Positions 20,944 through 31,140 of a stretch of DNA of 64,000 bases are shown one piece after another. The notes under the pieces were generated by a model that searched no databases, had not been told where the DNA came from, and worked only from the letters and a program-made list of their open reading frames with translations. This stretch comes from Caballeronia humi (GTDB lineage: Bacteria; Pseudomonadota; Gammaproteobacteria; Burkholderiales; Burkholderiaceae), in NCBI RefSeq assembly GCF_001544475.1, contig NZ_FCNW02000003.1, positions 124,001-188,000 of the forward strand, in the 5' to 3' direction. Numbering within the stretch: the stretch's first letter is position 1; each line of letters begins with the position of its first letter. Made by a program: the position numbers and the translations under genes.

Positions 20944-23394
20944 TTGAGCAAATATCCGTATCCGATTCCGAGCCGCGAAGAAATTCTCGGCGCGTTGCGC
21001 ACGAGCGAAACGCCGCTCGCCGCGAACGACATCGCCGAGGCGCTGTCGATCAAGCGCCAGGAGCGCGAAGGATTTTTCAAGCGACTGGGCGCCATGGAGC
21101 GCGACGGGCAGATCCGGCTCGACAAGCGCGGTCACTATCAGCTCACTCATCCGTCGAATTTCGTTGCGGGCCGCGTCCAGGGCCATCGCGACGGTTTCGG
21201 CTTCCTGATTCGCGACGACGGCCAGGACGATCTCTTCCTGCCCAACGGCGAAATGCAAAAGGTGATGCACAACGACCGCGTGCTCGCGCGCATCGTCGGC
21301 TATGACCGGCGCGGGCGGCCGGAAGGGCACATCGTCGAGGTCACGGACCGCGCGAACAAGCGCATCATCGGCCGGCTCATCAACGAGAACGGTGCGCTCA
21401 TTCTCGTGCCGGAAGACAAGCGCATCGGCCACGACATCCTCATCACGCAGAACCCGAAGAAGGCGAAGGTCGGGCAGGTGGTGTCGGTCGATCTCACCGA
21501 TTTCCCGAGCCGCCATTCGCAGCCGCTCGGCCGCGTGGCCGAAGTGATCGGCGATATCGACGATCCGGGCATGGAAATCGAGATCGCGGTGCGCAAGTAC
21601 GGCGTGCCGCACGAGTTTAGCGACGCTGCGCTCGCCGTCGCATCGAAGCTGCCGGACGAAGTGCGCCCGGTCGATATCCGGCATCGCGTGGATCTGCGCG
21701 ACGTGCCGCTCGTCACGATCGACGGCGAGGACGCCCGCGACTTCGACGACGCCGTCTATTGCGAACCGATGACAGTCGGCCGCGGCACGGGTTTTCGCCT
21801 GCTGGTGGCGATCGCGGACGTCTCGCATTACGTGCGCCCGAACGAGGCGCTCGACGTCGATGCGCTCGATCGCAGCACCTCGGTCTATTTCCCGCGTCGC
21901 GTGATACCGATGCTGCCGGAGAAGCTGTCGAACGGGTTGTGTTCGCTGAATCCGCAAGTAGACCGTTGCGTGCTCGTGTGCGACATGGTCATCACGTCGC
22001 GCGGCGAGATCAAGGCGTATCAGTTCTACCCCGGCGTGATGCACTCGGCGGCGCGCCTCACCTACACCGAAGTCGCGGCCGTGCTGACCAACACGAAGGG
22101 CCCGGAAGCAGCCCGCCGCGCCGACCTGCTGCCGCATCTGCAGAACCTGTACGGCGTCTACAAGTCGCTGCACGCGGCGCGCCAGAAGCGCGGCGCGATC
22201 GATTTCGACACAACCGAGACGTACATCGTCTGCAACGCGCAGGGCAAGATCGAGCAGATCGTGCCGCGCCATCGCAACGACGCGCACCGGCTGATCGAGG
22301 AGTGCATGCTGGCCGCGAACGTCTGCGCCGCCGACTTCCTCAAGCGCCACAAGCATGCGGGGCTGTATCGCGTGCATGCGGGCCCGACGCCTGAAAAGCT
22401 CGAAAACCTGCGGGCGTTCCTGCGTGGCGTCGGCCTGACGCTTACCGGCGGTGAAAAGCCCCACGCGAGCGACTACGCCGCGCTGATGGCGCAAGTCCGC
22501 GACCGGCCCGACGCGCAGATGCTGCAATCGATGGTACTGCGCTCGATGCAGCAGGCCGTCTACAGTCCGGACAACATCGGGCACTTCGGGCTCGCGTACG
22601 AGGCGTACGCGCACTTCACGAGCCCGATCCGCCGCTATCCCGACCTGCTTACGCACCGCGCGATCTACGCGATCTTGCAGGGCAAGAAGTATCAGCCGGA
22701 CATCGGCCATCACATTTCGCTCAGCACGGGCCTGACAAAAGCCGCGCGCGAAATGCAGAAATCCGACGACGAATCGCGCGGCCGTTCACGCAACAATGTC
22801 GCGATCTGGGAAGAACTGGGGCTGCACTGCTCGTCGAACGAGCGGCGCGCCGACGAAGCCTCGCGCGACGTCGAAGCCTGGCTCAAGTGCTACTTCATGC
22901 GCGACAAGCTCGGCGAGGAATACGGCGGCATGGTGAACGGCGTGACGTCGTTTGGCATCTTCGTGCAGCTCGATTCGCTGTTCATCGAAGGGCTCGTGCA
23001 CGTGACCGAACTCGGCTCCGACTACTTTCAGTACGACGAGGTCAAGAACGAGTTGCGCGGCGAGCGCACGGGCATCCGCTACCGGATGTCGGATCGCGTG
23101 CGCGTGCAGGTGAGCCGCGTCGACCTGGATTCGCGCAAGATCGACTTCCGGCTCGTGCGCGATACGCCGGTAAAGCCGCCTTCGGGACGCATCGCGCCGA
23201 ACGTGCCGGAACATGCGGGTATTGGCGCGACCGCCGGACCGCGCGTGCGCTCGTTCGCCGCCGATGAAACGCCGAGCACGCGGCGTCGCGGCGGCAGCAA
23301 GCGGGGCGCATCGCCGCTCGCCGCTACCGCGAAGGACACCGGCGTCGCTAAAAAGCGCGGCGCGGCGCCAAAGGCGGCTCGCAAGAAGCGCTAG
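20944..23394 (+). CDS. rnr: Ribonuclease R
   Basis: 816-residue RNase II/R-family 3'-5' exoribonuclease that degrades structured RNA. An N-terminal winged-helix (REEILGALRTSETPLAANDI, near 10-30) is followed by two cold-shock domains. The catalytic RNB domain has DGEDARDFDDAVYCE near 260-274 with the Mg-binding Asp residues and HFTSPIRRYPDLLTHRA near 560; an S1 domain (GVTSFGIFVQLDSLFIEGLV near 665) and a Lys/Arg-rich tail close it. The start appears to be TTG at 20944: no ATG precedes the winged-helix in frame. rlmB follows after a terminator. Confidence 0.94.
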   Translation: MSKYPYPIPSREEILGALRTSETPLAANDIAEALSIKRQEREGFFKRLGAMERDGQIRLDKRGHYQLTHPSNFVAGRVQGHRDGFGFLIRDDGQDDLFLPNGEMQKVMHNDRVLARIVGYDRRGRPEGHIVEVTDRANKRIIGRLINENGALILVPEDKRIGHDILITQNPKKAKVGQVVSVDLTDFPSRHSQPLGRVAEVIGDIDDPGMEIEIAVRKYGVPHEFSDAALAVASKLPDEVRPVDIRHRVDLRDVPLVTIDGEDARDFDDAVYCEPMTVGRGTGFRLLVAIADVSHYVRPNEALDVDALDRSTSVYFPRRVIPMLPEKLSNGLCSLNPQVDRCVLVCDMVITSRGEIKAYQFYPGVMHSAARLTYTEVAAVLTNTKGPEAARRADLLPHLQNLYGVYKSLHAARQKRGAIDFDTTETYIVCNAQGKIEQIVPRHRNDAHRLIEECMLAANVCAADFLKRHKHAGLYRVHAGPTPEKLENLRAFLRGVGLTLTGGEKPHASDYAALMAQVRDRPDAQMLQSMVLRSMQQAVYSPDNIGHFGLAYEAYAHFTSPIRRYPDLLTHRAIYAILQGKKYQPDIGHHISLSTGLTKAAREMQKSDDESRGRSRNNVAIWEELGLHCSSNERRADEASRDVEAWLKCYFMRDKLGEEYGGMVNGVTSFGIFVQLDSLFIEGLVHVTELGSDYFQYDEVKNELRGERTGIRYRMSDRVRVQVSRVDLDSRKIDFRLVRDTPVKPPSGRIAPNVPEHAGIGATAGPRVRSFAADETPSTRRRGGSKRGASPLAATAKDTGVAKKRGAAPKAARKKR

Positions 23395-23442
23395 ACGCTT
23401 ATCGCTGGGCTGTTCCGGCGGCGCGCGTCATTCAAAAAATGC

Positions 23443-23480
23443 GCGGCCCGATGCGTGAAGGCGCATCGGGCCGCGTTTTG
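23443..23480. terminator. Intrinsic terminator between rnr and rlmB
   Basis: 13-bp perfect stem GCGGCCCGATGCG / CGCATCGGGCCGC with a 6-base loop, followed by GTTTTGGTTTT. It ends about 27 bases before the rlmB ATG, so rlmB must be read through or have a promoter inside this short gap. Confidence 0.8.
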
Positions 23481-23506
23481 GTTTTCTCATTCAAGGTTTG
23501 CCAGTC

Positions 23507-24250
23507 ATGTCACGTCTCAAGGTTCTTTACGGTTTTCACGCGGTGACCGCGCGCCTCAGGGCGGATGCATCGACGATCGAGGAGGTGCTGTACGACCCCA
23601 CGCGCAAGGATCGCCGTATGCAGGATTTCCTGCGCTCGGCGAAGGAAGCGGGCGTGCGTCTGATCGCCGCCGACGAATCGCGTCTCTGGGGTCTCGCGGG
23701 CAACGTCGGGCATCAGGGCGTGGTCGCGCGCGCGCACGACATGCCGCTCGCGCAGAACCTCGCGGAACTGCTCGACGGCGTGTCCGGCACGCCGCTTCTG
23801 CTCGTGCTCGACGGCGTCACCGATCCGCATAACCTCGGCGCGTGCCTGCGCGTCGCGGATGCCGCCGGCGCGCACGCCGTGATCGCGCCGCGCGACCGCT
23901 CGGCGGGCCTGAACGCGACGGCCGCGAAAGTCGCGAGCGGCGCGGCTGAAACCGTGCCGTACATCACGGTGACGAATCTCGCGCGCGCGATGCGTGAATT
24001 GAAGGACGCGGGCGTGTGGGTGGTCGGCACGGCGGGCGAGGCGACGACGAGTCTCTATGAGACGAAGCTCGACGGGCCGATTGCGATCGTCGTCGGCGCG
24101 GAAGGCGAGGGCATGCGGCGCCTCACACGCGAAACCTGCGACGAAATCATGAACATTCCGATGGCGGGTTCCGTCGAGAGTTTGAACGTTTCGGTCGCGA
24201 GCGGCGTGTGTCTGTTCGAGGCGGTGCGCCAGCGGTCGGTGAAGAAATAA
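23507..24250 (+). CDS. rlmB: 23S rRNA (guanosine-2'-O-)-methyltransferase RlmB
   Basis: 247-residue SPOUT methyltransferase that modifies G2251 of 23S rRNA. An N-terminal L30e-like substrate-binding domain ([20 protein letters not shown]) is followed by the SpoU domain with motif 1 [20 protein letters not shown] near 105-124, motif 2 [15 protein letters not shown] near 195, and motif 3 [18 protein letters not shown] near 220, including the invariant Asn. ATG at 23507 is preferred over a TTG three codons upstream. amiD-like begins 7 bases after its stop. Confidence 0.94.
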   Translation: MSRLKVLYGFHAVTARLRADASTIEEVLYDPTRKDRRMQDFLRSAKEAGVRLIAADESRLWGLAGNVGHQGVVARAHDMPLAQNLAELLDGVSGTPLLLVLDGVTDPHNLGACLRVADAAGAHAVIAPRDRSAGLNATAAKVASGAAETVPYITVTNLARAMRELKDAGVWVVGTAGEATTSLYETKLDGPIAIVVGAEGEGMRRLTRETCDEIMNIPMAGSVESLNVSVASGVCLFEAVRQRSVKK

Positions 24251-24257
24251 CGCATCG

Positions 24258-25079
24258 ATGAGGTTCATCGCCGTCGCGCTCGTCTGCGCACTTCTCTCCG
24301 CCTGCACCGTGACACGAATCGACCGCGGCACCTACATCGCCGACACGCGTCATCACGCGACGAGCGTCGATTCGCGCGTGCGTTTCCTCGTGATGCACTA
24401 CACCGAAATCGATGAAGCGGGCTCGCTCGAGGTCCTCACGGGCCCGAACGTCAGCGCGCATTACGTCGTGCCGGATGCGCCCGCCATCGAGCACGGCGAG
24501 CCGGTGATCTACCGACTCGTGCCCGAAGAAAAACGCGCATGGCACGCGGGCGTCAGCGAATGGCAGGGCACGACGGAGCTGAACGCTGCGTCGATCGGTA
24601 TCGAGAACGTGAACCTCGGTCCCGTCGATACCCCGCAAGGCCGCCGGTGGCAGCCGTATCCCGCAGCGCAAGTCGACGCGCTCGTGCGGCTCGCGAAGGA
24701 CATCGTCACGCGTTACGCGATCCCGCCGACGCGCGTCGTCGGTCATAGCGACATCGCGCCGCAACGCAAGATCGATCCGGGTCCGCTCTTTCCGTGGCGC
24801 GCGTTGTACGCGGCGGGCGTCGGCGCATGGCCGGACGATGCGGACATCGCGCGCCATCTCGCGGGCCGCGATCCGAAATCGCCCGCCGATGTGAAAGCGC
24901 TGCAGGAAAAACTCAGGCGCTACGGCTACGAAGTCGCAACAGACGGCGTCCTCGACGACAGGACGCGCAACGTCTTCGCCGCGTTCCAGATGCACTTTCG
25001 ACCGGGCGACTATGCGGGCCGGCCCGACGCCGAAAGCGATGCGATCGCCGCCGCGCTGCTCGACAAATACTTGCGCTGA
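24258..25079 (+). CDS. N-acetylmuramoyl-L-alanine amidase, AmiD-like lipoprotein
   Basis: 273 residues. Lipoprotein signal [16 protein letters not shown] with the lipobox LLSAC at 13-17. The Amidase_2 domain carries the first Zn-ligand His in [10 protein letters not shown] near 44-53, [12 protein letters not shown] near 95 and [16 protein letters not shown] near 161-176 with the remaining Zn ligands and catalytic Lys. A C-terminal peptidoglycan-binding-1 domain ([20 protein letters not shown]) follows. Expected to cleave anhydro-muropeptides in the outer membrane/periplasm. Co-transcribed with rlmB and sirB2 by spacing (7 and 9 bases). Confidence 0.92.
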   Translation: MRFIAVALVCALLSACTVTRIDRGTYIADTRHHATSVDSRVRFLVMHYTEIDEAGSLEVLTGPNVSAHYVVPDAPAIEHGEPVIYRLVPEEKRAWHAGVSEWQGTTELNAASIGIENVNLGPVDTPQGRRWQPYPAAQVDALVRLAKDIVTRYAIPPTRVVGHSDIAPQRKIDPGPLFPWRALYAAGVGAWPDDADIARHLAGRDPKSPADVKALQEKLRRYGYEVATDGVLDDRTRNVFAAFQMHFRPGDYAGRPDAESDAIAAALLDKYLR

Positions 25080-25088
25080 GCGATCCGG

Positions 25089-25484
25089 ATGACCGACTTC
25101 TACTTCCCGCTGCGCGCCCTGCACATGACCTGCGCGGGCTTGAGCATCGCGGGATTCTTTCTGCGCTGGCTCTGGATGCTGCGCGACGCGCCGCTCTTGC
25201 ACAAACGCGCGACGAAGATCGCGCCACACATCATCGATACCCTGCTCTTGGTGAGCGCCATCCTGCTCGTCTTGATCGTTGGCTTCGAGGCGAACGCGCC
25301 ATGGCTGTCGGCGAAGGTCGCGGGGCTGGTCGTGTACATCATGCTCGGCACGTTCGCGCTCAAACGCGGCCGCACGAAAACCGCGCGCGCCGTGTCCGGC
25401 GTGCTCGCGATCGCGACGTTCGCGTTCATCGTGTCGGTGGCGCGCTCGCACGATCCTCTGGGCTTTTTCCGCGTGTTAGCGTGA
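25089..25484 (+). CDS. SirB2-family inner-membrane protein
   Basis: 131 residues with about four hydrophobic segments, starting [20 protein letters not shown]. Family-typical features are a His in the first segment, [15 protein letters not shown] in the first loop, [20 protein letters not shown] in the second segment, and the C-terminal [16 protein letters not shown] loop. The SirB2 family was named after a Salmonella invasion-regulator neighbour but has no proven biochemical role. Sits in the rlmB-amiD operon 9 bases after amiD. Confidence 0.85.
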   Translation: MTDFYFPLRALHMTCAGLSIAGFFLRWLWMLRDAPLLHKRATKIAPHIIDTLLLVSAILLVLIVGFEANAPWLSAKVAGLVVYIMLGTFALKRGRTKTARAVSGVLAIATFAFIVSVARSHDPLGFFRVLA

Positions 25485-25549
25485 CCGACGGAGCATGCCC
25501 GGCAAGCTCCGTTAAAATTCCGGTTTCCCTTCTCGCAGCCCCCACTCCC

Positions 25550-26245
25550 ATGACTCAAGACGAACTCAAGCAACTCGTCGGCCGGGCCGCAGCCGACTAC
25601 GTCAACGCGACCGTGCCCGAAGGCTCGGTGATCGGCGTCGGCACCGGCTCGACGGCAAATTGTTTCATTGATGCAATCGCGCAATCGAAGGCCCGCTATC
25701 GCGGCGCGGTGTCGAGTTCGCTCGCGACCTCCGCGCGGCTCGAATCGCACGGCTTCAAGGTGTTCGACCTGAATGAGATCGATTCGCTACCGGTGTACGT
25801 CGACGGCGCCGACGAAATCGACGCCAGCGGCGCGATGATCAAAGGCGGCGGCGGGGCGCTCACGCGCGAGAAGATCGTGGCGTCGGTGTCGGACGTGTTC
25901 GTCTGCATCGCCGATGCGAGCAAGCGCGTGCCGGTGATGGGCGGCTTTCCGCTGCCGATCGAAGTCGTGCCGATGGCGCGCACTGCAATCGGACGGCGCG
26001 TGACGGCACTCGGCGGCGTACCGATCGTGCGCGTGCAGAAGGACGGCCTGCCGTTCATCACCGACAACGGCAACGAGATCATCGACGTGAAGGGGCTGCG
26101 GATCACCGATCCGCGCGCGCTGGAAGCGCAGATCAATGCGTGGCCGGGCGTCGTGACGGTCGGCCTGTTTGCCGCGCGCGGCGCGAATCTGTGCCTGCTC
26201 GGCACGGACACGGGCGTCGAACGGATCGACTACATCCCGTCATAA
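25550..26245 (+). CDS. rpiA: Ribose-5-phosphate isomerase A
   Basis: 231 residues; interconverts ribose-5-phosphate and ribulose-5-phosphate in the pentose phosphate pathway. [15 protein letters not shown] near 31-45 is the phosphate-binding loop, DGADEID near 84-90 holds the catalytic Asp residues, [14 protein letters not shown] near 97-110 has the catalytic Glu and Lys, and the C-terminal half carries DNGNEIIDV. The start [19 protein letters not shown] is the only one consistent with family length. Last gene of the rnr-to-rpiA run; a terminator follows. Confidence 0.96.
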   Translation: MTQDELKQLVGRAAADYVNATVPEGSVIGVGTGSTANCFIDAIAQSKARYRGAVSSSLATSARLESHGFKVFDLNEIDSLPVYVDGADEIDASGAMIKGGGGALTREKIVASVSDVFVCIADASKRVPVMGGFPLPIEVVPMARTAIGRRVTALGGVPIVRVQKDGLPFITDNGNEIIDVKGLRITDPRALEAQINAWPGVVTVGLFAARGANLCLLGTDTGVERIDYIPS

Positions 26246-26268
26246 AAAATAGCCTCGCCGACTGAACC

Positions 26269-26307
26269 ACGCGCGAAAGGCGGTCGCCTCTCGCGCGTTC
26301 TTTTTTT
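26269..26307 (+). terminator. Terminator after rpiA
   Basis: Hairpin ACGCGCGA...GGCG-GT-CGCC...TCGCGCGT followed by TCTTTTTTTG, 24 bases past the rpiA stop. Confidence 0.85.
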
Positions 26308-26431
26308 GTCCACCGGCACGGATGTGCGCGAACGTACGCAGACGTACGCTGCGAGATAGCAGCGGCATCGAAACACTTAGACAATGCGGGAAGCTGCGGT
26401 AGCATGACCGGACTACTATTCGGAACCGCCC

Positions 26432-27628
26432 TTGCCCAACAACGACAGCGAACAAGCCATCGCGCGCGACGTCGAGGCGATCAGCCGCATCAGCGCGGTC
26501 CCGTCGATGCTGCGCGTCATCTGCAAGAACACGGGATTGGGGTTCGCTGCGGTCGCCCGCGTGACCGAAGGCAACTGGACGGCCTGCGCGGTGCAGGACG
26601 ACATCCAGTTCGGTCTCAAAGCCGGCGGCCAGCTCGACGTCAGCACGACGCTCTGCATCGAAGCCCGCGCGGCGCGCAGGCCCATCGTGATCGATCACGC
26701 GAGCCTCGACCCCGTCTATCGCGACCATCACACGCCGCGCCTCTACAACATCGAGAGCTACATCTCGGTGCCGATCGTGCTGCCGAACGGCGAGTACTTC
26801 GGCAACCTGTGCGCGATCGATCCGCGTCCGCGCGTCGTCTCCGATCCGCGCACGGTGACGATGTTCACCCTCTTCGCCGAACTGATCGCGCTGCAACTCG
26901 ACAGCGAAGGGCGCCAGCACGCGACCGAATCGGCTTTGCTCAACGAGCGCGCGACGGCGGAGCTTCGCGAACAGTTCATCGCGGTGCTAGGCCACGACCT
27001 GCGCAATCCGCTCGCAGCGGTGAGCGCGAGCGCGGAAGTGCTTCAGCGGCGCAGCAAGGAACCAGAGACGATTTCGATCGGCCGCCGTCTTCAGGCGACG
27101 ACGCGCCGCATGGCGCGCCTGATCGACGACGTCATGGATTTCGCGCGCGCCCGGATGGGTTCGGGCCTCTACGTGACGCTCGCGCCCGAGGACGATCTGC
27201 GTTCCGCGCTGTGCGACGTCGTCGCCGAATTGCGCGATGCGAATCCGGGGCGCACGGTGCTGGAAAGCATCGGGATCGGGCAGCGCGTCGTGTGCGACCG
27301 CGGACGCTTGCAGCAACTGCTGTCGAACCTGCTCGGCAATGCGCTTGCATACGGCGCGCGCGATGAGCCGGTGAAGGTGGACGCGTGGATAGAGGACGAC
27401 TGTGTCGTGGTTTCAGTGACGAACGGCGGCCAGCCGATCGCCAAGGACGACCTGCATAAGGTTTTCGAACCCTATTGGCGTCCCGCGACCAGCAAACCGG
27501 GCGGCGGGCTCGGCATCGGCCTGTACATCTGCTCGCAGATTGTCGAGGCGCATGGCGGCGTGCTGGACGTCACGTCTTCGGAGGAGAAAGGCACGCGGTT
27601 TGTCGCGCGGCTGCGCATCTGCGAATGA
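26432..27628 (+). CDS. GAF-domain sensor histidine kinase (orphan)
   Basis: 398-residue soluble kinase with no membrane segment. A GAF domain spans about 25-165 (FAAVARVTEGNWTACAVQDD; ISVPIVLPNGEYFGNLCAID near 110-130). A short helix leads to HisKA with the phospho-acceptor His in AVLGHDLRNPLAAVSAS near 185-200, then HATPase_c with the N box LLSNLLGNALAYGA near 297, and the GGGLGIGLYICSQIVEAHGG G-box near 355-375. The start is TTG (LPNNDSEQAIARD); no in-frame ATG precedes the GAF fold. No response regulator is adjacent, so the partner must be elsewhere. The ligand of the GAF domain is unknown. Confidence 0.85.
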   Translation: MPNNDSEQAIARDVEAISRISAVPSMLRVICKNTGLGFAAVARVTEGNWTACAVQDDIQFGLKAGGQLDVSTTLCIEARAARRPIVIDHASLDPVYRDHHTPRLYNIESYISVPIVLPNGEYFGNLCAIDPRPRVVSDPRTVTMFTLFAELIALQLDSEGRQHATESALLNERATAELREQFIAVLGHDLRNPLAAVSASAEVLQRRSKEPETISIGRRLQATTRRMARLIDDVMDFARARMGSGLYVTLAPEDDLRSALCDVVAELRDANPGRTVLESIGIGQRVVCDRGRLQQLLSNLLGNALAYGARDEPVKVDAWIEDDCVVVSVTNGGQPIAKDDLHKVFEPYWRPATSKPGGGLGIGLYICSQIVEAHGGVLDVTSSEEKGTRFVARLRICE

Positions 27629-27803
27629 AGCGCGCGAGAAAGGATGGGTCTGAAGAACCAGGTATCGTAATTGCTGAATGAAGGTCGGGAGATTTTGGGG
27701 CGATGCCTTTAGAGCCATGGTGGCGCCGCCGATAGGATGCAGGCCGCGCTCGAACGTCAGCCGTTCGGCGTTCAGCACCATCAACACTCATGAGCCCACA
27801 TCG

Positions 27804-28049
27804 ATGCAATCCGATCTCCGATACGCCCTCAACAGCGCCTACGAACGCATGAAGTTGCAGGAGCCGTCGCCGGCGGCGTTCGCCGCCAGTTACGCGCTCA
27901 GCCTTGGGATCATCATGGGCGGGGAGACGTGCAAGGGCATGTCGGCGGAGGAGGCGGCGGTGGAGCGCGCCTATGTATCGATGCTTGCGGCGCTCTACGA
28001 AATCCGGTTGGGCGTACAGGCCGTAGGCCGCGAAGTCCCCCGGCGATGA
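27804..28049 (+). CDS. Small hypothetical protein
   Basis: 81 residues starting MQSDLRYALNSAYERMKLQE, mostly helical by composition, with a hydrophobic middle (FAASYALSLGIIMGG) and an amphipathic C-terminal helix. No domain recognised. The ATG at 27804 is chosen over the longer frame from 27678, whose extra residues look non-coding. A strong hairpin follows directly, which supports a real transcription unit. Confidence 0.5.
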   Translation: MQSDLRYALNSAYERMKLQEPSPAAFAASYALSLGIIMGGETCKGMSAEEAAVERAYVSMLAALYEIRLGVQAVGREVPRR

Positions 28050-28055
28050 CACAAA

Positions 28056-28095
28056 GCGAAAGGCCCGGCAACGATCTGCCGGGCCTTTCGCGTTT
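28056..28095. terminator. Bidirectional hairpin between 27804-28049 and the sugar transferase
   Basis: 15-bp perfect stem GCGAAAGGCCCGGCA / TGCCGGGCCTTTCGC with a 6-base loop; short T-runs on both sides. Lies between convergent genes. Confidence 0.75.
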
Positions 28096-28103
28096 CAGAA
28101 GCT

Positions 28104-29504
28104 TCAATACGCGTTGCGGTTGATGAAACCCTTGAGCATCGTGATCGCGACGATCTTGATGTCGAACCAGAACGACCAGTTGTGAATATAGAAAAGGTCG
28201 AACTTCACGCGGCTTTCCATCTTCTCGACCTTCGTCGTCGCCCCGCGATAGCCGTTCACCTGCGCCCAGCCGGTGATACCCGGCTTGATCCGATACCGGA
28301 ACATGTAGCCGTAGACGAGATCCTTGTACAGATCGTCGTGTTCGATCGCATGCGGTCGCGGACCCACCACCGACATGTCGCCGAACAACACGTTCAGGAA
28401 TTGCGGCAGCTCATCGAGGCTCGTGCGCCGCAGAAATGCGCCGACCTTCGTCACGCGCGGATCGTTGCGCGTCGCCTGCGTGATGTGGCCGGCGTGCTCC
28501 GCGTGCATCGCCATCGAGCGGAACTTGTAGATGCGAAACGGCCGTCCGTCGGCGCCCTTGCGCCTTTGCGTGAAGAGCACCGGCCCCTTCGACGTCGTCT
28601 TGATCGCGATCGCGATGGCAACCAGCAAGGGCGCGAGGGCAACCAGTGCGGCCGTCGCGAAACAGCGGTCGAACAGCATCTTCGGCCACATCTGCAGCGC
28701 GTTGATGGGCGAGGTCGTGAGGTTGATCGACGGCAGGCCGGCGACGGCGGTCATCGAATGATTGAAGAGCGACATACTGCGCGTATCGGGAATCAGGCGC
28801 AGGTCGACGAAGTCGTGGCGCAGCGCGTGGACGAAGCGAAAGATCGTGTGCTCCTCCGACAGCGGCAGCGCGAGCCACACTTCGTTGATGCCTTCGGCGC
28901 GCACTTTCGCGACGAATTCGTCGAAGTCATTCAGCACGGGCAGGCGTCCCGCACGCGGATGGCCGATGCCGCTCGCGTGCAGCGCTTCGTCGCCGCTCGT
29001 ATCGAGCAGGCACACGGGCGTGAAGCCTTGCCCCGGCGTGCGGCTCAGATGGGCAAGCAGCGTTCGCGCGAAGCCCTGCGCGCCGACGATTGCGACCGTT
29101 CGCTGATTGAAACCGCGGCTTCGCATCACGCGCAATGCGACGTGCATGACGCACTTGGACAAGACGATCAGCGCGCCCGAAATGAGCGTCGAATAGGCGA
29201 ACCAGAGGCGCGACACCGCATCCATCCGATGCAGCGTGAAGGCAAGCAATAGCCCCGTCGCGACGACCGCCATCCACGCGAGCGTGACGCGCGCGAGCAT
29301 CGCGGCAAGCGCCTTGCCGCGCCAGGTTTCGTACACGCCGAAGGTCGGAAAGAGCAGCAGTGCGAGTACACAGTTGAACGCGATCAGGAGGATTTCGGTG
29401 TCACTGAAATCCATCGATGGCGAGAAGCGCATCGAGTGGGCGATCAACCCGCCCGCGACGATGAACGCGACATCGAGCGAGCGAAGCGTCCGGTCGAACG
29501 TCAT
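28104..29504 (-). CDS. Undecaprenyl-phosphate glucose (hexose-1-phosphate) phosphotransferase
   Basis: 466-residue polyisoprenyl-phosphate hexose-1-phosphate transferase that loads the first sugar of an exopolysaccharide repeat onto undecaprenyl phosphate. Four N-terminal membrane helices ([19 protein letters not shown] onward) are followed by a CoA_binding_3-like domain ([18 protein letters not shown] near 150). The C-terminal catalytic domain has a fifth helix, [19 protein letters not shown] near 305, [24 protein letters not shown] near 385, and GPRPH. The ATG at 29504 fits the first helix; the frame to 29627 overlaps the regulator. No other polymerisation or export genes are adjacent, which is unusual for this family. 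Confidence 0.9.
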   Translation of the reverse strand: MTFDRTLRSLDVAFIVAGGLIAHSMRFSPSMDFSDTEILLIAFNCVLALLLFPTFGVYETWRGKALAAMLARVTLAWMAVVATGLLLAFTLHRMDAVSRLWFAYSTLISGALIVLSKCVMHVALRVMRSRGFNQRTVAIVGAQGFARTLLAHLSRTPGQGFTPVCLLDTSGDEALHASGIGHPRAGRLPVLNDFDEFVAKVRAEGINEVWLALPLSEEHTIFRFVHALRHDFVDLRLIPDTRSMSLFNHSMTAVAGLPSINLTTSPINALQMWPKMLFDRCFATAALVALAPLLVAIAIAIKTTSKGPVLFTQRRKGADGRPFRIYKFRSMAMHAEHAGHITQATRNDPRVTKVGAFLRRTSLDELPQFLNVLFGDMSVVGPRPHAIEHDDLYKDLVYGYMFRYRIKPGITGWAQVNGYRGATTKVEKMESRVKFDLFYIHNWSFWFDIKIVAITMLKGFINRNAY

Positions 29505-29533
29505 GGTCTCGCTCCGCGCTGGCCGCTTTCTGC

Positions 29534-30289
29534 TTAGTGTTCGTCGCTCGTCGCGGGATGCGTGGTTTCGGTGGCGCGCAGGCGCGGCAGCAGGCGATCG
29601 AATTCGCGCTTGACCAGGCCGTAGCATTCGCAGGCGCGCGCTTCGAGCCCCGCACGGTCGACGACCTTGATGCAGCCGCGGCTGTGATGGATGAGGCCCG
29701 CGTCGTGCAGCTTGCCGGCCGCTTCGGTCACGCCTTCGCGGCGCACACCGAGCATGTCCGCGATGAGTTGCTGCGTCACCTGCAATTCATTCGATGCCGT
29801 GCGGTCGATCTCGATCAGCAGCCAACGGCAAAGCTGCTTGTTGAGCGAGTGATGGCGATTGCAGGCCGCAGTCTGCGCGACTTGCGTGAGGAGCGCTTGC
29901 ATGTAGAGCAGCATCAGGCGGCGCAGGAAGTCCGAGCGGCCGAACTGCTCGCGCAGTGCCTGCGCGCTCATGCGGTAGGCGAAGCCGGGGCACTGGACCT
30001 GCACGCGCGTCGGCATGGTTTCGCCGCCGGTCAGGACCGGCACGCCTGTCATGCCTTCGCGGCCGACTGCGGCGATTTCGACGGAACCGCCGTCTTCCAT
30101 CGTGTGCAGGAGCGAGATGATCGCGGTGGTGGGGAAATAAACGTGGTGGATGCGCTGACCCGAATCACACAGCAGTTGTTCGGTACGAAGCTGGACGAGT
30201 TCGAGATGCGGCGTGAGGGCTTGCCATTCGTGCGCCGGAAGCGCGCCCAACAGATGATTTCCATGCAGGTCGGACTGGAGGGTCAGCAT
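29534..30289 (-). CDS. Crp/Fnr-family transcriptional regulator
   Basis: 251 residues. Cyclic-nucleotide-binding-like beta-roll at about 10-130 (LLCDSGQRIHHVYFPTTAII) and a C-terminal Crp-type HTH near 170-215 with VTQQLIADMLGVRREGVTEA as the recognition helix. The usual Arg and Ser of the cAMP phosphate cassette are not obvious, so it may bind another ligand or none; no Cys cluster for an Fe-S centre. It lies 29 bases upstream of the sugar transferase on the same strand, so co-transcription and control of that gene are likely. Confidence 0.85.
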   Translation of the reverse strand: MLTLQSDLHGNHLLGALPAHEWQALTPHLELVQLRTEQLLCDSGQRIHHVYFPTTAIISLLHTMEDGGSVEIAAVGREGMTGVPVLTGGETMPTRVQVQCPGFAYRMSAQALREQFGRSDFLRRLMLLYMQALLTQVAQTAACNRHHSLNKQLCRWLLIEIDRTASNELQVTQQLIADMLGVRREGVTEAAGKLHDAGLIHHSRGCIKVVDRAGLEARACECYGLVKREFDRLLPRLRATETTHPATSDEH

Positions 30290-31140
30290 GATTTTTTCTC
30301 TCGTAACTTCGCGCAGTGCGCTTCACTATTTTTTTCTGGCGGTGAAGGTCTCGAGGACTTCTCTTGTTACCCCGGTCCGAAACAATCATCGCCAGCCCCG
30401 TAGCAGCCCGACTTCGCTTGTTATTAGAGGTTGTTTGCGTCGCACCTTGGCTGCGAGTCTCTTTTAGCGAGGACCGTGCCAATCGAGGCAACAGCAATGC
30501 CATCATGGGCTCACCTGAAACAGGCCTTGTGTGCGGCAGCGCAACGAAGCGTTTTTGTTTCAGTTATGAACATCGGTGGTCTAAAGAATCGATGAGTGGC
30601 ATCCCCCCTTTCGTATGTGAAAAGGGCGCCGGACGGGCTTTCCAGGTTTTGTCCCCCGTCCGATAAGCCTCACCGGGGTTCATCCCTCCTTGGCCCCATC
30701 TCCATTTGTAGGGACTTTGAAAAATGATTCATCCGTGTTCCATGAACTTCGTGCATTAACGAAGCGAACGCGGGGTGAATCGTCTGCGCAACGGCCGGAC
30801 CGCCGTGGCACTGGGCTCGCCGGGTGACAAGCAGGCAGTTCTCGTCTCGTGCGCGCTCTGCGGGAAACGTTGCGTGGGACACATGCGCCGGTCGGGTCAC
30901 GTCGCCAAAGCGCTTCAGGTAATCCCTTCGCGCCTTGATGGGAAAAGGGCGGGCGCGGTGGTGCAACATCGCGGTCCATGACGCCCGAACCGCCACGATT
31001 CCAAAACGTGTGCGCGGTGCGGCGCTGCCCGTGCGATCGAATTCTTCCTTCTCGACGGGCGTGCACGGAAATGTTTCACTTGCCGACATGCCCGCGTGTT
31101 TTCGTCGTACGCAAAGCGCGTCGATGATACAAATGCTCAT
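30290..31140. other. Gene-poor 850-base interval
   Basis: No supported gene. The minus-strand frame 30670-31140 opens with an ATG directly after the DUF1839 stop, but its composition (Arg/His/Pro-rich, no fold pattern) and ordinary codon use give no support. The stretch 30300-30640 is AT-richer than the neighbourhood and holds the probable Crp-gene promoter near 30290-30330. No tRNA- or rRNA-like structure was seen. Confidence 0.5.

Noticed and set aside
20491..22713. 740-residue minus-strand frame opposite rnr and across a tRNA
   Set aside because: Runs through a tRNA gene and rnr; an artefact of GC3 bias.
30670..31140. 156-residue minus-strand frame directly after DUF1839
   Set aside because: The ATG next to the DUF1839 stop hints at coupling, but composition and codon use look non-coding and no family features are seen.
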